Part shown: in pieces, positions 36,286 to 46,831 of the stretch
Layout of the letters: each line of letters opens with the position of its first letter
How positions within the stretch are numbered: the stretch's first letter is position 1
Assembly: GCA_029207755.1 (NCBI GenBank)
Contig: JARCOQ010000015.1
Location: 620,001-684,000, forward strand
Length of the DNA: 64,000 nt
Origin: Chamaea fasciata
Lineage: Eukaryota; Chordata; Aves; Passeriformes; Sylviidae
Direction: 5' to 3'
Notes under the pieces: model-generated
The model's database searches: none
Told to the model about the DNA's origin: nothing
The model's input: only the letters and a program-made list of their open reading frames with translations
Position numbers and translations under genes: made by a program

Positions 36286-36512
36286 AGAGCTGTCGCAGAG
36301 TCAGGGACTTGTGTAGGTGGGAAATCCCTCCAACACCACCGAGTCCAAGTGTCCCCCGTCAGTGCCCAGGCCACCATCACTCCGTGTCCCCAGTGCCACA
36401 TCTACGCGTCTGTTAAATCCCTCCGGGGATGGGGACTCCAGCACTGCCCGGCAGCTGTGCCAGGGCCGGGCAGCCTTTCCGTGAAGGAAATTCTCCTAAT
36501 GTGGGATTGAAG
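36286..36512 (-). mobile_element. CR1 LINE 3' fragment, second subfamily
   Basis: The + strand reads ACCACCGAGTCCAAGTGTCC, CAGTGCCACATCTACGCGTC, TGTTAAATCCCTCCGGGGAT and TTTCCGTGAAGGAAATTCTC. These are the reverse complement of a CR1 subfamily whose usual words are ACATCTACACGTCTTTTAAA and CCTTTCGGTGAAGAAATTT. Several sites differ from what I recall as typical, so it is an older copy. Confidence 0.8.
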
Positions 36513-39095
36513 TCGCCCATCTGTGCGTGCTCGGGGGCACCGATGGGATCACCCCGCTAACCTGAACAGCTTAGCCCAGCACAGGCGGCTCCCAGCGCCG
36601 GGGAGGCAAATGTCTGTGCTGCACTACGGGCTCTGGGGGCGCAGAGGCAACAGCTGCCGTGTGAGAACGGCAAACAAAGCGGGAGCATCATTTTGGAATG
36701 CTCCCATGGCTCCTGTGCCTTCACAGCAGCGTTTCATCCCTGGCTGGCCCTGCCTCTCTGCGCATCCCCTCGCAGCAGCAGCAGGGCCATTAGTGGGGTT
36801 TGTGTTTCTGCAACGGGAACATCACAACTGTGGGGGGAGCAGCAGCGAGGCAGGAGCAGTCGTGTTCTTCAAGTAGACAATTACGTGAGCTGCTTCTCTC
36901 CCCATGAAAGACAGCAGCAGCATAGCCAGGAGCTGCAAAACTTGAGTTCAGAAGTTGCTTCATTAGTGAATAGCCCCAAAACTTCCCTGAGAAGGAAGTA
37001 ATTTGGGCTTCAGACGAAGCATTCAAGTAATTTGAAATAGTTTCATTTTGAAGTTAATTTTATTATGCTTTTGGAAGGGTCAAGATGCACAGAAATACCC
37101 AAGTGCGATTTTCTTGAAACCGAACACTCTGGAGAGTTTAAACAGGGGCTTTGCAAACAGTCACAACAACCCCGTTGTCTGTAAGCACCAGGCATGCTAA
37201 TGAGGCAAAAATTCCCTGAAATAAGCTTCATCTAACTATAAACTTCCAAATTCTGCGGGTGTGGAGCATGATCTGCCCTGAGTGCAGAGGGAGCAGTAAG
37301 CGGGCTGTGCTGTGCAGTGCTAGTGTGGGGAGCAGGGGAGCACCTGGTGTCCCTGTGCTGTGGTGTGTCCCCTGCACAGCTCCTCCCTGGAGCTGCCCTT
37401 GGCAGACAACTGCCTGCACGGCCCCAGGGCTGCCTGCAGAGCTTTGGGATGCAGGTCTGAGTTCTGCTCCCCAGAACACACGAGCCTCCCGATGCTGAAA
37501 CTATGGGAAGGGAAAAGGATTTTTCTGCTGCCTTAAACCTTTGCAAAGCTTTTTCTCTTACATGCCATGGAGTGACGGTGAGTGAATAGCCCGACAGAGC
37601 TGTGAGTGCTGTGTGAGGCACAGGCTGCCCAGATGGATGTGTCCCCTGACACGTCCCTTCCCTGCAGTGCCTGGGGAGTGACTCTGGGCTCCTGCTGGTG
37701 GCCCTGGCTGCTGCTCTGTGAGCCCAGCCTGTGGATCCAGCCCAAGCCTCACCCACGGGAGAACAGGCACCGTGTTGGGATGGGCTGTGGCAGGAGGTGT
37801 TCTGTGTGTCACCCTGCTGTGCCGGGGCAGCAGCAGCCCCAGGTGAGTGCCTTTCCCCAGGGAGCGCAGGTGTCCTGCTCGCTGCAGCCTCTCCTTGGGG
37901 AGCTGCTGCCAAGCAGTGACGTGGACGACAATGAGGACCCCACTGATGGCATTTTCTCTCCAAGTTTTGGGTTTCTTACAGCTGCTTTCATGCGCAGCTC
38001 CTCCTTAAAGATGACCTTTTCTACTCCAGGCTCCTCCATCCTTTTTTCTGATGGTGCTTGTCTGATTGAGCTGTTGCTCACTAATGTCAGTGGGAAGAAG
38101 AGAAAACTTTTGGAGCTCTTTCATGTCTGGCCTGCTTGAAGCTCCTGGAAGCCCCACTCAGTGCATTTGTTTTGTTATGATGTCACATCAAGGGTTGGGT
38201 TTTTAGGGAAAAAGACCCCTTGGTGTCCTCGATTTCACTGTATTGGTCTCTGGGTCACTGTGCTGCTGTTGGGATGCTGTTGGAAGCACAGGGAGGCATC
38301 TTTGGGAGCGGGCAGGGCTCCACTGGGATGTGCTTGGGGATGGGGTGTGTTAAATCTGCCCCTGGCACAGCCCGCACAGGGCTGTAGCCCCTCAGTCCTT
38401 GGAGCGTTTATCCAAGGACAGACACGAGTCACGGCCGCTTCCTCTCAGCACAAGGACATTTAGGAAGATAATAGGTGGGAAAAATAACAGTTGATCCTGA
38501 GGCTGAAACTGGAAGCTGTTTCTGAATATAAATTAGAATGTGACCTCAAACTGTCCTGGTTCCTGTCTGCTTGGCAGTGTCTCTCCTTGCCCGAGTCCAG
38601 CCTTTGTTTTTCCTTTGTCCCTTTGTCACTTCCCCATTGGAACCCTCTTACTTGTCCTGTGACCTGTGCTTACACATGCAAGACAATGCTGCCTGTCTGG
38701 AAAGGAGTGCTCTCCATCCCGCCCTGTGGTGACAGGAAAATCCCGTGTCTGTTCTGCGGGGTTGGCTCTGGACCCTGTTTCCCATGGGCACGGCCCGTCT
38801 GTTTCTGTAATGGAGTCCCTGAAACCTCCCCTGTGGCAGAAAAATGCAACTTTTGATGATCCACACGGACAGAACGGGAGATGTTGTAGCCTCTGTCAGC
38901 TCCCTGCTGACTGTTCCCTGGCACTGCCCGGCCGAGGAGGCCACGGGACCGGGGCTGGGTGGGCACGGGGGCTGGCAGTGCCAGTGACACCCCCATCCTT
39001 CACCTGCACTTGGCAGGAGGGGTTTGCTCTGTGCACACAAATCAGTGGGGAGGCACTGGAGAAACAGAGCAGAGGGCTGAGCTGGCAGCCCTCGT
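36513..39095. other. unique DNA, no gene seen
   Basis: Mixed composition without tandem repeats. The part at 36870-37250 is AT-rich and repeat-free. Frames of up to 243 codons on both strands have no recognisable domain. Confidence 0.4.
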
Positions 39096-39097
39096 GT

Positions 39098-40188
39098 CAT
39101 GGGCTGTGTGTGGGCTGGTCTTGCCAATCCTCGTGTCATGGAGGGTTTGGGGAAGACCTGGGCTGGCCTTGCCAATGCTTGTGTCATGGAGTGTTTGGGG
39201 AAGGTCTGGGCTGGCCTTGCCAATTCTTCATCCCATGGAGGATCTGGGTTGGCCTTGCCAATCCTCATGTCATGGAGAGTGTGTGAGGAAGGTCTGGGCT
39301 GTCCCTGCCAATCCTTGTTCCATGGAGGGTTTGTGCAGGGTCTGGGCTGTCCCTGCCGATCCTTGTTCCATGGAGGGTTTGGGCAGGGTCTGGGCTGTCC
39401 CTGCCGATCCTTGTTCCATGGAGGGTTTGGGCAGGGTCTGGGCTGTCCCTGCCGATCCTGGTTCCATGGAGGGTTTGGGGAGGGTCTGGGCTGTCCCTGC
39501 CGATCCTTGTTCCATGGAGGGTTTGTGCAGGGTCTGGGCTGTCCCTGCCGATCCTGGTTCCATGGAGGGTTTGGGCAGGGTCTGGGCTGTCCCTGCCGAT
39601 CCTTGTTCCATGGAGGGTTTGGGCAGGGTCTGGGCTGTCCCTGCCGATCCTTGTTCCATGGAGGGTTTGGGGAGGGTCTGGGCTGTCCCTGCCGATCCTT
39701 GTTCCATGGAGGGTTTGTGCAGGGTCTGGGCTGTCCCTGCCGATCCTTGTTCCATGGAGGGTTTGGGCAGGGTCTGGGCTGTCCCTGCCGATCCTTGTTC
39801 CATGGAGGGTTTGGGCAGGGTCTGGGCTGTCCCTGCCGATCCTTGTTCCATGGAGGGTTTGGGCAGGGTCTGGGCTGTCCCTGCCGATCCTGGTTCCATG
39901 GAGGGTTTGGGCAGGGTCTGGGCTGTCCCTGCCGATCCTGGTTCCATGGAGGGTTTGGGCAGGGTCTGGGCTGTCCCTGCCGATCCTTGTTCCATGGAGG
40001 GTTTGGGCAGGGTCTGGGCTGTCCCTGCCGATCCTTGTTCCATGGAGGGTTTGGGCAGGGTCTGGGCTGTCCCTGCCAGGCCTTGTTCCATGGAGGGTTT
40101 GGGCAGGGTCTGGGCTGTCCCTGCCGATCCTTGTTCCATGGAGGGTTTGGGCAGGGTCTGGGCTGTCCCTGCCAGGCCTCGTGTCACG
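39098..40188. repeat. 48-bp minisatellite array
   Basis: About 22 tandem copies of a 48-bp unit: GGTCTGGGCTGTCCCTGCCG, ATCCTTGTTCCATGGAGG, GTTTGGGCAG. The period was measured from TTGTTCCA at 39363 and 39411. The first four to five units (39098-39300) are diverged (CTTGCCAATCCTCGTGTCATGG) and the last unit reverts to a GTGTCACGG form, so the core is more homogeneous than the edges. As 48 is a multiple of three, 300-430-codon frames are open on both strands; these are artefacts. Confidence 0.96.
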
Positions 40189-41340
40189 GCTATGTGGGAG
40201 CAGAGCCCGGCTCCCCCCACTGCTGTCACTGGGCATCAGGCGGGATCTCCGTGAGCTCCTTGTGCTGCTGCGGTACAAGCAGAGTGTCAGTGCAATCAAA
40301 CAGTCACCGCGGCCCTGCTTAATCAGAGTGTACAGTGCATTTTTTTACATAGTAAATTTGCTATGATCTAGGTCAGTGCTTGCGATGCCAAATTCCCCTT
40401 CCAGAGCTGTTTGTTAGGCTTTAAAACCCCCACAAAATCCCAGCTTACAGGACCTTTCAGACTTCTAGCTTGCAGAGTGGCCCTTCCTGGGTTTTGGCAC
40501 TCGGCTCTCCAGGGGAAAAGTTTGGATTTCTTTTTCTGGCTTACACTGACTGTCTCCTTTGCTTTGCCAAGCTCAGAGTACCAAATTTGCTTTTCCCCCC
40601 GTAATTTCATTTATCATGAACTAGCTTTTGTTTCAAATAAGAGGGATGTGAGGAGAGCTGTGGTCAATAAGCGCAGGCCAAAGGAGTAACTGGGAATATT
40701 GATTGGGAATGAAGGCCTGATGTAATAAACTGCTGTCTGGAAGGAAGGCTAAATGCACACGGGGCCTGGGGTGCTCTTCCCACAGGCTTTCAGAATGGAG
40801 TGGGAATAGATTTTTTTTCTTCTCTCTCTCTCTATTTTTTTTTTTTTTGGAATTGAATCTCTTTGTGGTAACGAATTACCAAATTTTGTCATTGCAATGC
40901 TCATCCTCCAAAAGTAGGACTTGGCATTTTTTTCCTCCCTCAGGCTTGGTTCGGAGCACCCAGCCTGGTGTGCTCATGTGCTGCCGTTTGTCCTCGCCTA
41001 CTTTCATCCTAATTTGATGTGTCACCATAAAAATGGGGTGACTGAGCAGCTTCAGCTCTTGGCAACCTGGATTTAATGGAGTTGGTGAGGGAAGCAAGCA
41101 GTAAAATTTGTTTCCTTCAGCAAGACTCGGCGTGGCCCCTGGTTTGTCAGGTTGGATTCCTCCGTGCCGTGTCACATTAGGGGACACTGTGGGACACTGG
41201 GGCAGGGCTGAGCTGTGGCTGCAGGACCTGGAGCTGCAGAGCCCGAGGTAGTGCTGCCCCAGTTCCCAGTGTGAGCACCTCTGCTCGCACAGCTGCACTT
41301 GCTGGTGGCTGGAAATGCTCCCGTGGGCTCCTCTGCCCCT
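40189..41340. other. unique DNA, no gene seen
   Basis: Includes AT-rich, repeat-free sequence at 40280-40380 (GTGCATTTTTTTACATAG region) and a T-rich tract at 40811-40850. GC-rich from 41150. No gene supported. Confidence 0.4.
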
Positions 41341-41341
41341 C

Positions 41342-41655
41342 TCCGGAGGAGGCTGTGGGAGCTGGGCTGGGTTAGTCTGGAGAAGACTGAGAGGGGATCC
41401 CATCAATCCACACAAACATCTCCCAGGGCTGGGTTAGTCTGGAGAAGACTGAGAGGGGATCCCATCAATCCACACAAACATCTCCCAGGGCTGGCAGAGC
41501 ACGGTGCCAGACCCTGTTCAGTGGTGCCAGAGACAGGACAAGGAGCAGTAAACTCAAACACAATGAGTTCCACCCCAACACGAAGAGGAACTTCTTTCCT
41601 TGGAGTGTGGCAGGCACTGGAACAGCTGCCCAGGAGGGGCTGGAGCTGTCCTGTG
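41342..41655 (+). mobile_element. CR1 LINE fragment with internal 62-bp duplication
   Basis: GTTAGTCTGGAGAAGACTGA, GACAGGACAAGGAGCAGTAA, AGGAACTTCTTTCCTTGGAG and GCACTGGAACAGCTGCCCAG follow the order of the CR1 3' region in sense orientation (the usual words include GATAGGACAAGGGGCAATGG and GGCACTGGAACAGGTTGCCC). A 62-bp block starting with GGGCTGGGTTAG is repeated in tandem at 41364 and 41426, almost without change. Non-coding. Confidence 0.8.
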
Positions 41656-42120
41656 ATGCAGTAACAGGTCCTGCAGTCAGCAGTGCTGTCTCCACACCCT
41701 GACCTGGAACAGCCCAAGGCCAGTACCCATGGCATGGCTGCTTACTATTGTTATTATTCAATTTTCTCTCTATTTGAGCAACGTTTCCAGGGAGGTGTCG
41801 TGGCACTGAGATACTATCCCAAATTCTTACGGCTTCTCTATTTTTCTGCAAAACCATACAGCACCTTTTTTACTGATGAGTGTCATGAGTAATTAAAACT
41901 AAATTTCAGCTCTCCAAAGAGGCCAGCAGAGGAGGGGGAGTGAGCCTCTCTCCTTGCTTCCCCGGCATGGAAGTGCCAGAGCTACCCTGTCCATCTCACT
42001 GCTCTTCCACAGGGAGAGGTTTGAAAGGCTCAGGAGCAGCTTCAGGAGCCACCGGAGTCAGGGCACTGGGGGCCTCCATTACTGTTGTGTTCTCTGGGCT
42101 GATCTATTATTGCAGCCTCT
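41656..42120. other. unique DNA, no gene seen
   Basis: No repeat or gene recognised. Confidence 0.4.
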
Positions 42121-42475
42121 TGCACTTTGTGCAAACCAATTAAAATGAATAAGTGTGCTCTGATCTAATATCCAAGTCACTTTTTGGCACACAATCATTC
42201 ATCATAAATGCACATAAAACTAGAATTCAATTAATCAGCTCATACAAAGAGCCTGTCTCATGCTATTTTTTCCCAATACATTTTTTTTTCTTTGAATAAA
42301 AATGTAATTGTCAGTGCAAAATATCAAACCAGAGCCACATAACAAATAACTATGGATTTGTAATTAAGCCCAATAAAGCCTAAGATGGAGTATAAAAGGC
42401 AGAGAGCTAAAATCCAATTAAAAGTTATTATGAGAAATACAATGCCGGGATATTTTTCAGGCGGAGAGCAGCATA
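42121..42475. other. candidate conserved non-coding element
   Basis: A long AT-rich, non-repetitive block with many homeobox-type cores: CATTCATCATAAATGCAC, AATTCAATTAATCAGCTC, GGATTTGTAATTAAGCCC and AAATCCAATTAAAAGTTA. It contains CCCAATAAAGCCTAAGATGG. It lies between GC-rich segments. The texture is that of a deeply conserved enhancer near a developmental gene. This is a visual judgement. Confidence 0.4.
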
Positions 42476-45145
42476 CTCTGGTCTGTAAGAGAACACTGCT
42501 ATTGCATTTGATAATGAAACCCGAGGTCTGGCTGCCCGAGTGTGGAGCAAACAACAAATGCAGGAGGAGCCGGGGACAGAGGGGGAGGCTGGAGGGCCCT
42601 CGCAGGGATGTCTGTAACCAGAGCTCGGCCACCCCCTCCTCCAGGGCTGCCCTCGACTCACCGGAGCCAGGGGTCGGTTCTGCCTGCCCGGCCTGGGGCT
42701 GGGCTCCCCGGGGGTTGTGTTCAGCTGGGGAGAGAGGCTCATCCCCCAGGAGTGTGGCCGTGAGGGCAGGACACCCAGAGAGGGACGCCGGCAGGGACAG
42801 GGACAAGGCGGCAGCTCCTGGTGAGCACGAGGGGATCCCCCAGCCCTCACTGCCAGCATCCTTCACCCTCAGCATCCTTCATCCCCCTGCTGTGCCTCGG
42901 GCCTTGGGCAGGGGAGGGACCAGCACCATCCATCGCTGCTGCCTCTGGGAAAGGAGGAAAATAAACCACCTTCAGCCTCGTCTGTGACTGACTTCACACG
43001 CTGGCCTGACTAATCCTTATTTCTCAAACAGAAATGGTTACAAATATAAGTTGGTTGGTGAGATCATTTTTCTTTCGCTTTTTTTTTTTTTTTCCCCAGT
43101 CAGAAAGCTTCTTAGACATGGAAAAATAAATGTGTGAAGTTAGCCTAGTCTGAAAACAACTGGACTTTGTTCTTGAAATGAAGAAAAGATAGATTAGATT
43201 TCTCTTCCCAGAATTCTCATTGTTCCGAAATAACTATAATTATTCCCTTCTTCTTTTTATTATTGAGTTCTTCCGTTGTGTAACACATAATTCTCTTAAC
43301 TAGCAGAACATTCCTGGCGTTGCATTTTATTCTGACCCTACCCTCTTTAAAAAAATGATTATAGGTACAACTCCCATGTGCCTATTTTATGTCTTTGTAG
43401 CATTAATGGTCTATTGAATAATACCCAACTGCATTGTTTATCCCTTTTATTTTTGCTAACAGCTGTCACTGCTTTTGCAGCTCGGTGTTTCTTCCTCTCT
43501 GTGACTCTCGTGGGGATCAGCCTGGGCAAGGCTGAGGATGGGGAGCCAGGCAGAGCTGGGAGCCAACATCTTCCCTGCCTGTGGTTAATGCTTGTGCTGC
43601 CACGTCCACAGCTGGGCATCCTCCATTCCCGTGGCTTTGTGTCCCAGCTCCCAGGACCTCCAGGAGCCCCCCAGGACCAGGCACAGCAGCTCCACCAGCA
43701 GCAGGGAGCCCCCAGGACCCTGGTGGGTGCACCCTGCCCCTTGTTCTCCCCCAAGGGTGGAAACCCAGGGTGGAGTGGAGTGTCCCCCAACACGGCTGCC
43801 CCCTCAAAATGTCTGTTGTGAGGCCAGGGGAAAGCTGGGGTGTTTTACAGAGGAAAAGATCCCTCGTTTTCCGTGAACTGACTTTCAGAAGTGCCCAAGA
43901 CTTTGTGACCAAACCTTGTCAGGTGAGCAGGCCGGAGGCCAGGAGGTGCTGCTCGCGTTCCTGCCCGCGGGGCTGTGAGCAGCTGGGAGCAGGGCACAGG
44001 GGAGGGCACGGCCCTGGCAAACCCGGCCCTTCGGCCCGGTTCCTGCACTCTCAGCTCCGGGGCGCTGCTGCCAGCCTGGCTCAGGGGTGGATTGAACAGG
44101 ACGTGCTGCTGTCCTTGGCCTCAGCTGCTCTCCTGCCTGTCCTGAGCACCCGACACCCCCAGGCTTCACTCGGCTCCGGAGACAAAACCCTGACTGGGGC
44201 ACTTCATGGGGAACCTGTGTGCGGCAAAAGGCATTCGTGGGTTAAACGCTGGAATCTGCTGCAGCCGGAATTGGAGACATTTTTTCCAAACAGCCCTTCT
44301 GTGCCTGTGAGTGTGTGCAGTGGTTCTGGGCTCCTGGGGAGGTGCAGCCGCTGCCACCAGAGCAAACAGGAGAGGATGAACAGTCACGGACTGCCCCAGC
44401 TGGGAGCTCCTCTCAGGAAATCCTTGATTAGAATTCACTTATAACGGAATCTCTCCTTCTTTCTCAGCTTTTGTTAACAACACCTGTAGCAAAGCAATAG
44501 GGGAATGAGGTGACTCTTGTCACCAGACGGAGAGTAAGAGACAAAAGGTGCCTGAAATCAGAGAGGGAACAAGATCCCAGTTTGTGTGGCTGAATTCGAG
44601 ATGGGAAGGAGACACCCTCTTCGAGTCATTTGGTATTTTTTGCGTTGAAACAAAATACTGAGCAGTCAGCCTAGGAACTGTCAAACACAGTTATTTAACA
44701 TAAGAGGTAAATAACAAGCATTGAAGTTGTCTGGTGGAGACAGCAGCAAGCAGTAACTCTTGGATAAGGACCGAATCCCAGCGTCCAGCTATTTGTGCCT
44801 TGCAGCCACGTCCACCCCAAAATGTCTTCTGTCATCTATTAATTCACTTGCCACACATCTCCCGTCTCTGAATGCTGACCCTCATTTAGCAGCTCTAACC
44901 TCAGCCCGTTGCCCTGGTAGTTAATAACGTCCCTGTGCAGGTGCTGGTGACGTGTGATCCATCCTGGCTCCGCGGGCTCTTCGTTAACAATTAACAGCAT
45001 TAACAACTCTCCATTTCGTGTCAGCAGCTCGCTCATCACTGTGGGGCTGTGAGGGGCTGTAATTGGAACCATCTGTTTGGAGGTTTCTGTTCTCTCCAGC
45101 TTGCTGGTGGAGCTGTTGTCTCCTGCTCTTGCTCAGGCGGAGCTC
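42476..45145. other. unique DNA, no gene seen
   Basis: GC-rich 42530-42930, AT-rich 43000-43450 (T run at 43080-43095), GC-rich 43480-44440, then mixed. The part 44820-45060 is repeat-free (TAACAATTAACAGCATTAAC) and may be a conserved block. The 287-codon + frame at 43581-44444 has no recognisable domain and no splice support. Confidence 0.4.
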
Positions 45146-45147
45146 AT

Positions 45148-45345
45148 GGGGAAGAATTCCTTCCCGGTGTCCCATCCAGCCCTGCCCTCTGGCAGTGGGG
45201 AGCCTTTCCCTGTGTCCTGTCCCTCCAGGCCCTTGTCCAAAGTCCCTCTTCATCTCTTTTGGAGACCTTTGCACTGTGGAAGGGGCTCTGAGGTCTGTCT
45301 GGAGCCTCCTGTTTCCCATGGGCCCCCCCAGCTGTCCAGCCTCCT
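45148..45345 (-). mobile_element. CR1 LINE 3' region fragment
   Basis: The + strand reads GGAAGAATTCCTTCCCGGTG, CCATCCAGCCCTGCCCTCTG, GCAGTGGGGAGCCTTTCCCT, GTGTCCTGTCCCTCCAGGCC and CTTGTCCAAAGTCCCTCTTC. This is the reverse complement of the CR1 segment seen in sense at 52.9-53.2 kb (GACAGGACACAGGGAATGGC and so on), so the two copies support each other. Confidence 0.85.
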
Positions 45346-45790
45346 CCATGGGATGATGTTTGTGTTCAGCAGTGACGGAACCCTGGGGACCCCTGTGCTG
45401 GGAAGTGTGGGGTGTCCCCAGCCAGGCCAAGGAGGTGACAGGCAGGGGGCTGTCTGAGGGGCTGTCGTGACCACACAGAGGACTCTTCCTTCAGCTGGTT
45501 GCACCACTGGAAACAAAAAATTGGCAAAGATGGAATCCTTTTGTCAGGCCTCTTTGGGGTGGAGGGAAGAGCTCTCCTCCCTCCTCAGGTCCCAAAGGCT
45601 TTCCCAGGGGGGTCCAGAGCTGCTCACGGAGTGCCCGTGGTGGGGAAGGACTGCTGGGGAGCACTGGTGGCCGTGGCCTTGGGCAGGACCCCTGGGGATG
45701 CTCTGCCCTCCCCTGGGAGCATCGCTGTGGCTTCAGCCCCAGGCAGCTCCCGGAGCCAGGCTGCCACAGCATCCCCTGAACCCTGCACAA
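45346..45790. other. unique DNA, no gene seen
   Basis: GC-rich, no repeat or gene recognised. Confidence 0.4.
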
Positions 45791-46160
45791 TTATGCATCT
45801 GAGCTGCTTCTGGAATTAGCTGCACATGTTTATATTAACATGCAAATAAAGCAGCTTCAAATAAACCAAAATATGAAAATGCCTCTTCATTAGGTTTGGG
45901 TTTATGGCATAATTGATTTGGGGGGGGGGGGCAAGGCTCTGATTACCTTCCTGACGCTGAAGGGAGCCACAGCAATCACACTGATAACAAACCATTAAAC
46001 ATATTCTATTAAATTACTGGTAATTCGGAAAAAGCTCAATAATGCACATGGGTTCATTTAATTTTTATGTAAATTTTATCCCTGATTTTGCAAAGTCCTA
46101 ATAGTTTAACAGCAGATTAGGCTAAATTATTTTAATTGAATTTTATGTGAATTTTTTTTC
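45791..46160. other. candidate conserved non-coding element
   Basis: An AT-rich block with CATGTTTATATTAACATGCA, AATAAACCAAAATATGAAAA, ACATATTCTATTAAATTACT and TGTAAATTTTATCCCTGATT. It is non-repetitive except for a run of 12 G at about 45930-45941. It looks like an enhancer-type conserved element; conservation is untested. Confidence 0.35.
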
Positions 46161-46830
46161 CTTCTGCCTTTAAGGAACCCATTCATAAAGCTTTTCCTTT
46201 CAGACATTTCTTCCAGACAGAGAGGGCTGGATGGTGGTGCCAGCTCTTGCAGCTTCACTGTGGGCCACCAGGCCCACTGGGACTTGAAATCCAAGTAAAT
46301 CCAAATGTTGCTCATTTAATATGGAATGTTCAAATCTGGAAGGAAATACTGAGTTTGGAAATAGAACTAGAGAAGAGCACAGGAAGCATTGAATTTGGGA
46401 ACGCTTTTCCCAGAGGGTCAGCCCCTGGAGGGTTTGAGCCATTTTTTATCTCCGTCAGGTAGATTTTTTCACTGTTGAGATTTGGATCAGAATTCTTCAC
46501 CTTTTGTTTAGGTGACTCTTTGGTTCTCTGAGCTTTGCTTTCTCTTTGCTTTTGTCTCTCTTTTTCTGGAGCTATTCTATTAGTATGATGTTTCAAATGT
46601 CTTAACCAAAATAATGTCAAAGGATTTCTCCTTGGCTGGGTGTGCCAACAATGATCCTGGCTATGTCTGGAACAACTGGAACAAGGGAAGTGTCTCGCTG
46701 CTAATGCTCCCTCATTAGTACTGCAATCATTTCTGCGCAGTTTTTTCAGCTAATGCTTGGCTGTAGTGTCGGGTTCTGGCATCCAAGCACACGGGAGGAA
46801 AATGCTCAGCTGTTCTGCTCCATGGCCATG
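46161..46830. other. unique DNA, no gene seen
   Basis: AT-leaning non-repetitive sequence up to the large array. No element recognised. Confidence 0.4.
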
Positions 46831-46831
46831 G

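Noticed and set aside
38959..40322. 400-residue proteins over the 48-bp array
   Set aside because: Multiple-of-three repeat artefact; antisense frames of over 300 codons are equally good.
41342..41655. Reverse-transcriptase coding sequence in the CR1 copies
   Set aside because: The recent CR1 fragments are short 3' pieces; none retains ORF2 coding sequence.
43581..44444. A 287-residue + frame in unique sequence
   Set aside because: GC-rich chance frame with no domain, overlapped by several antisense frames.
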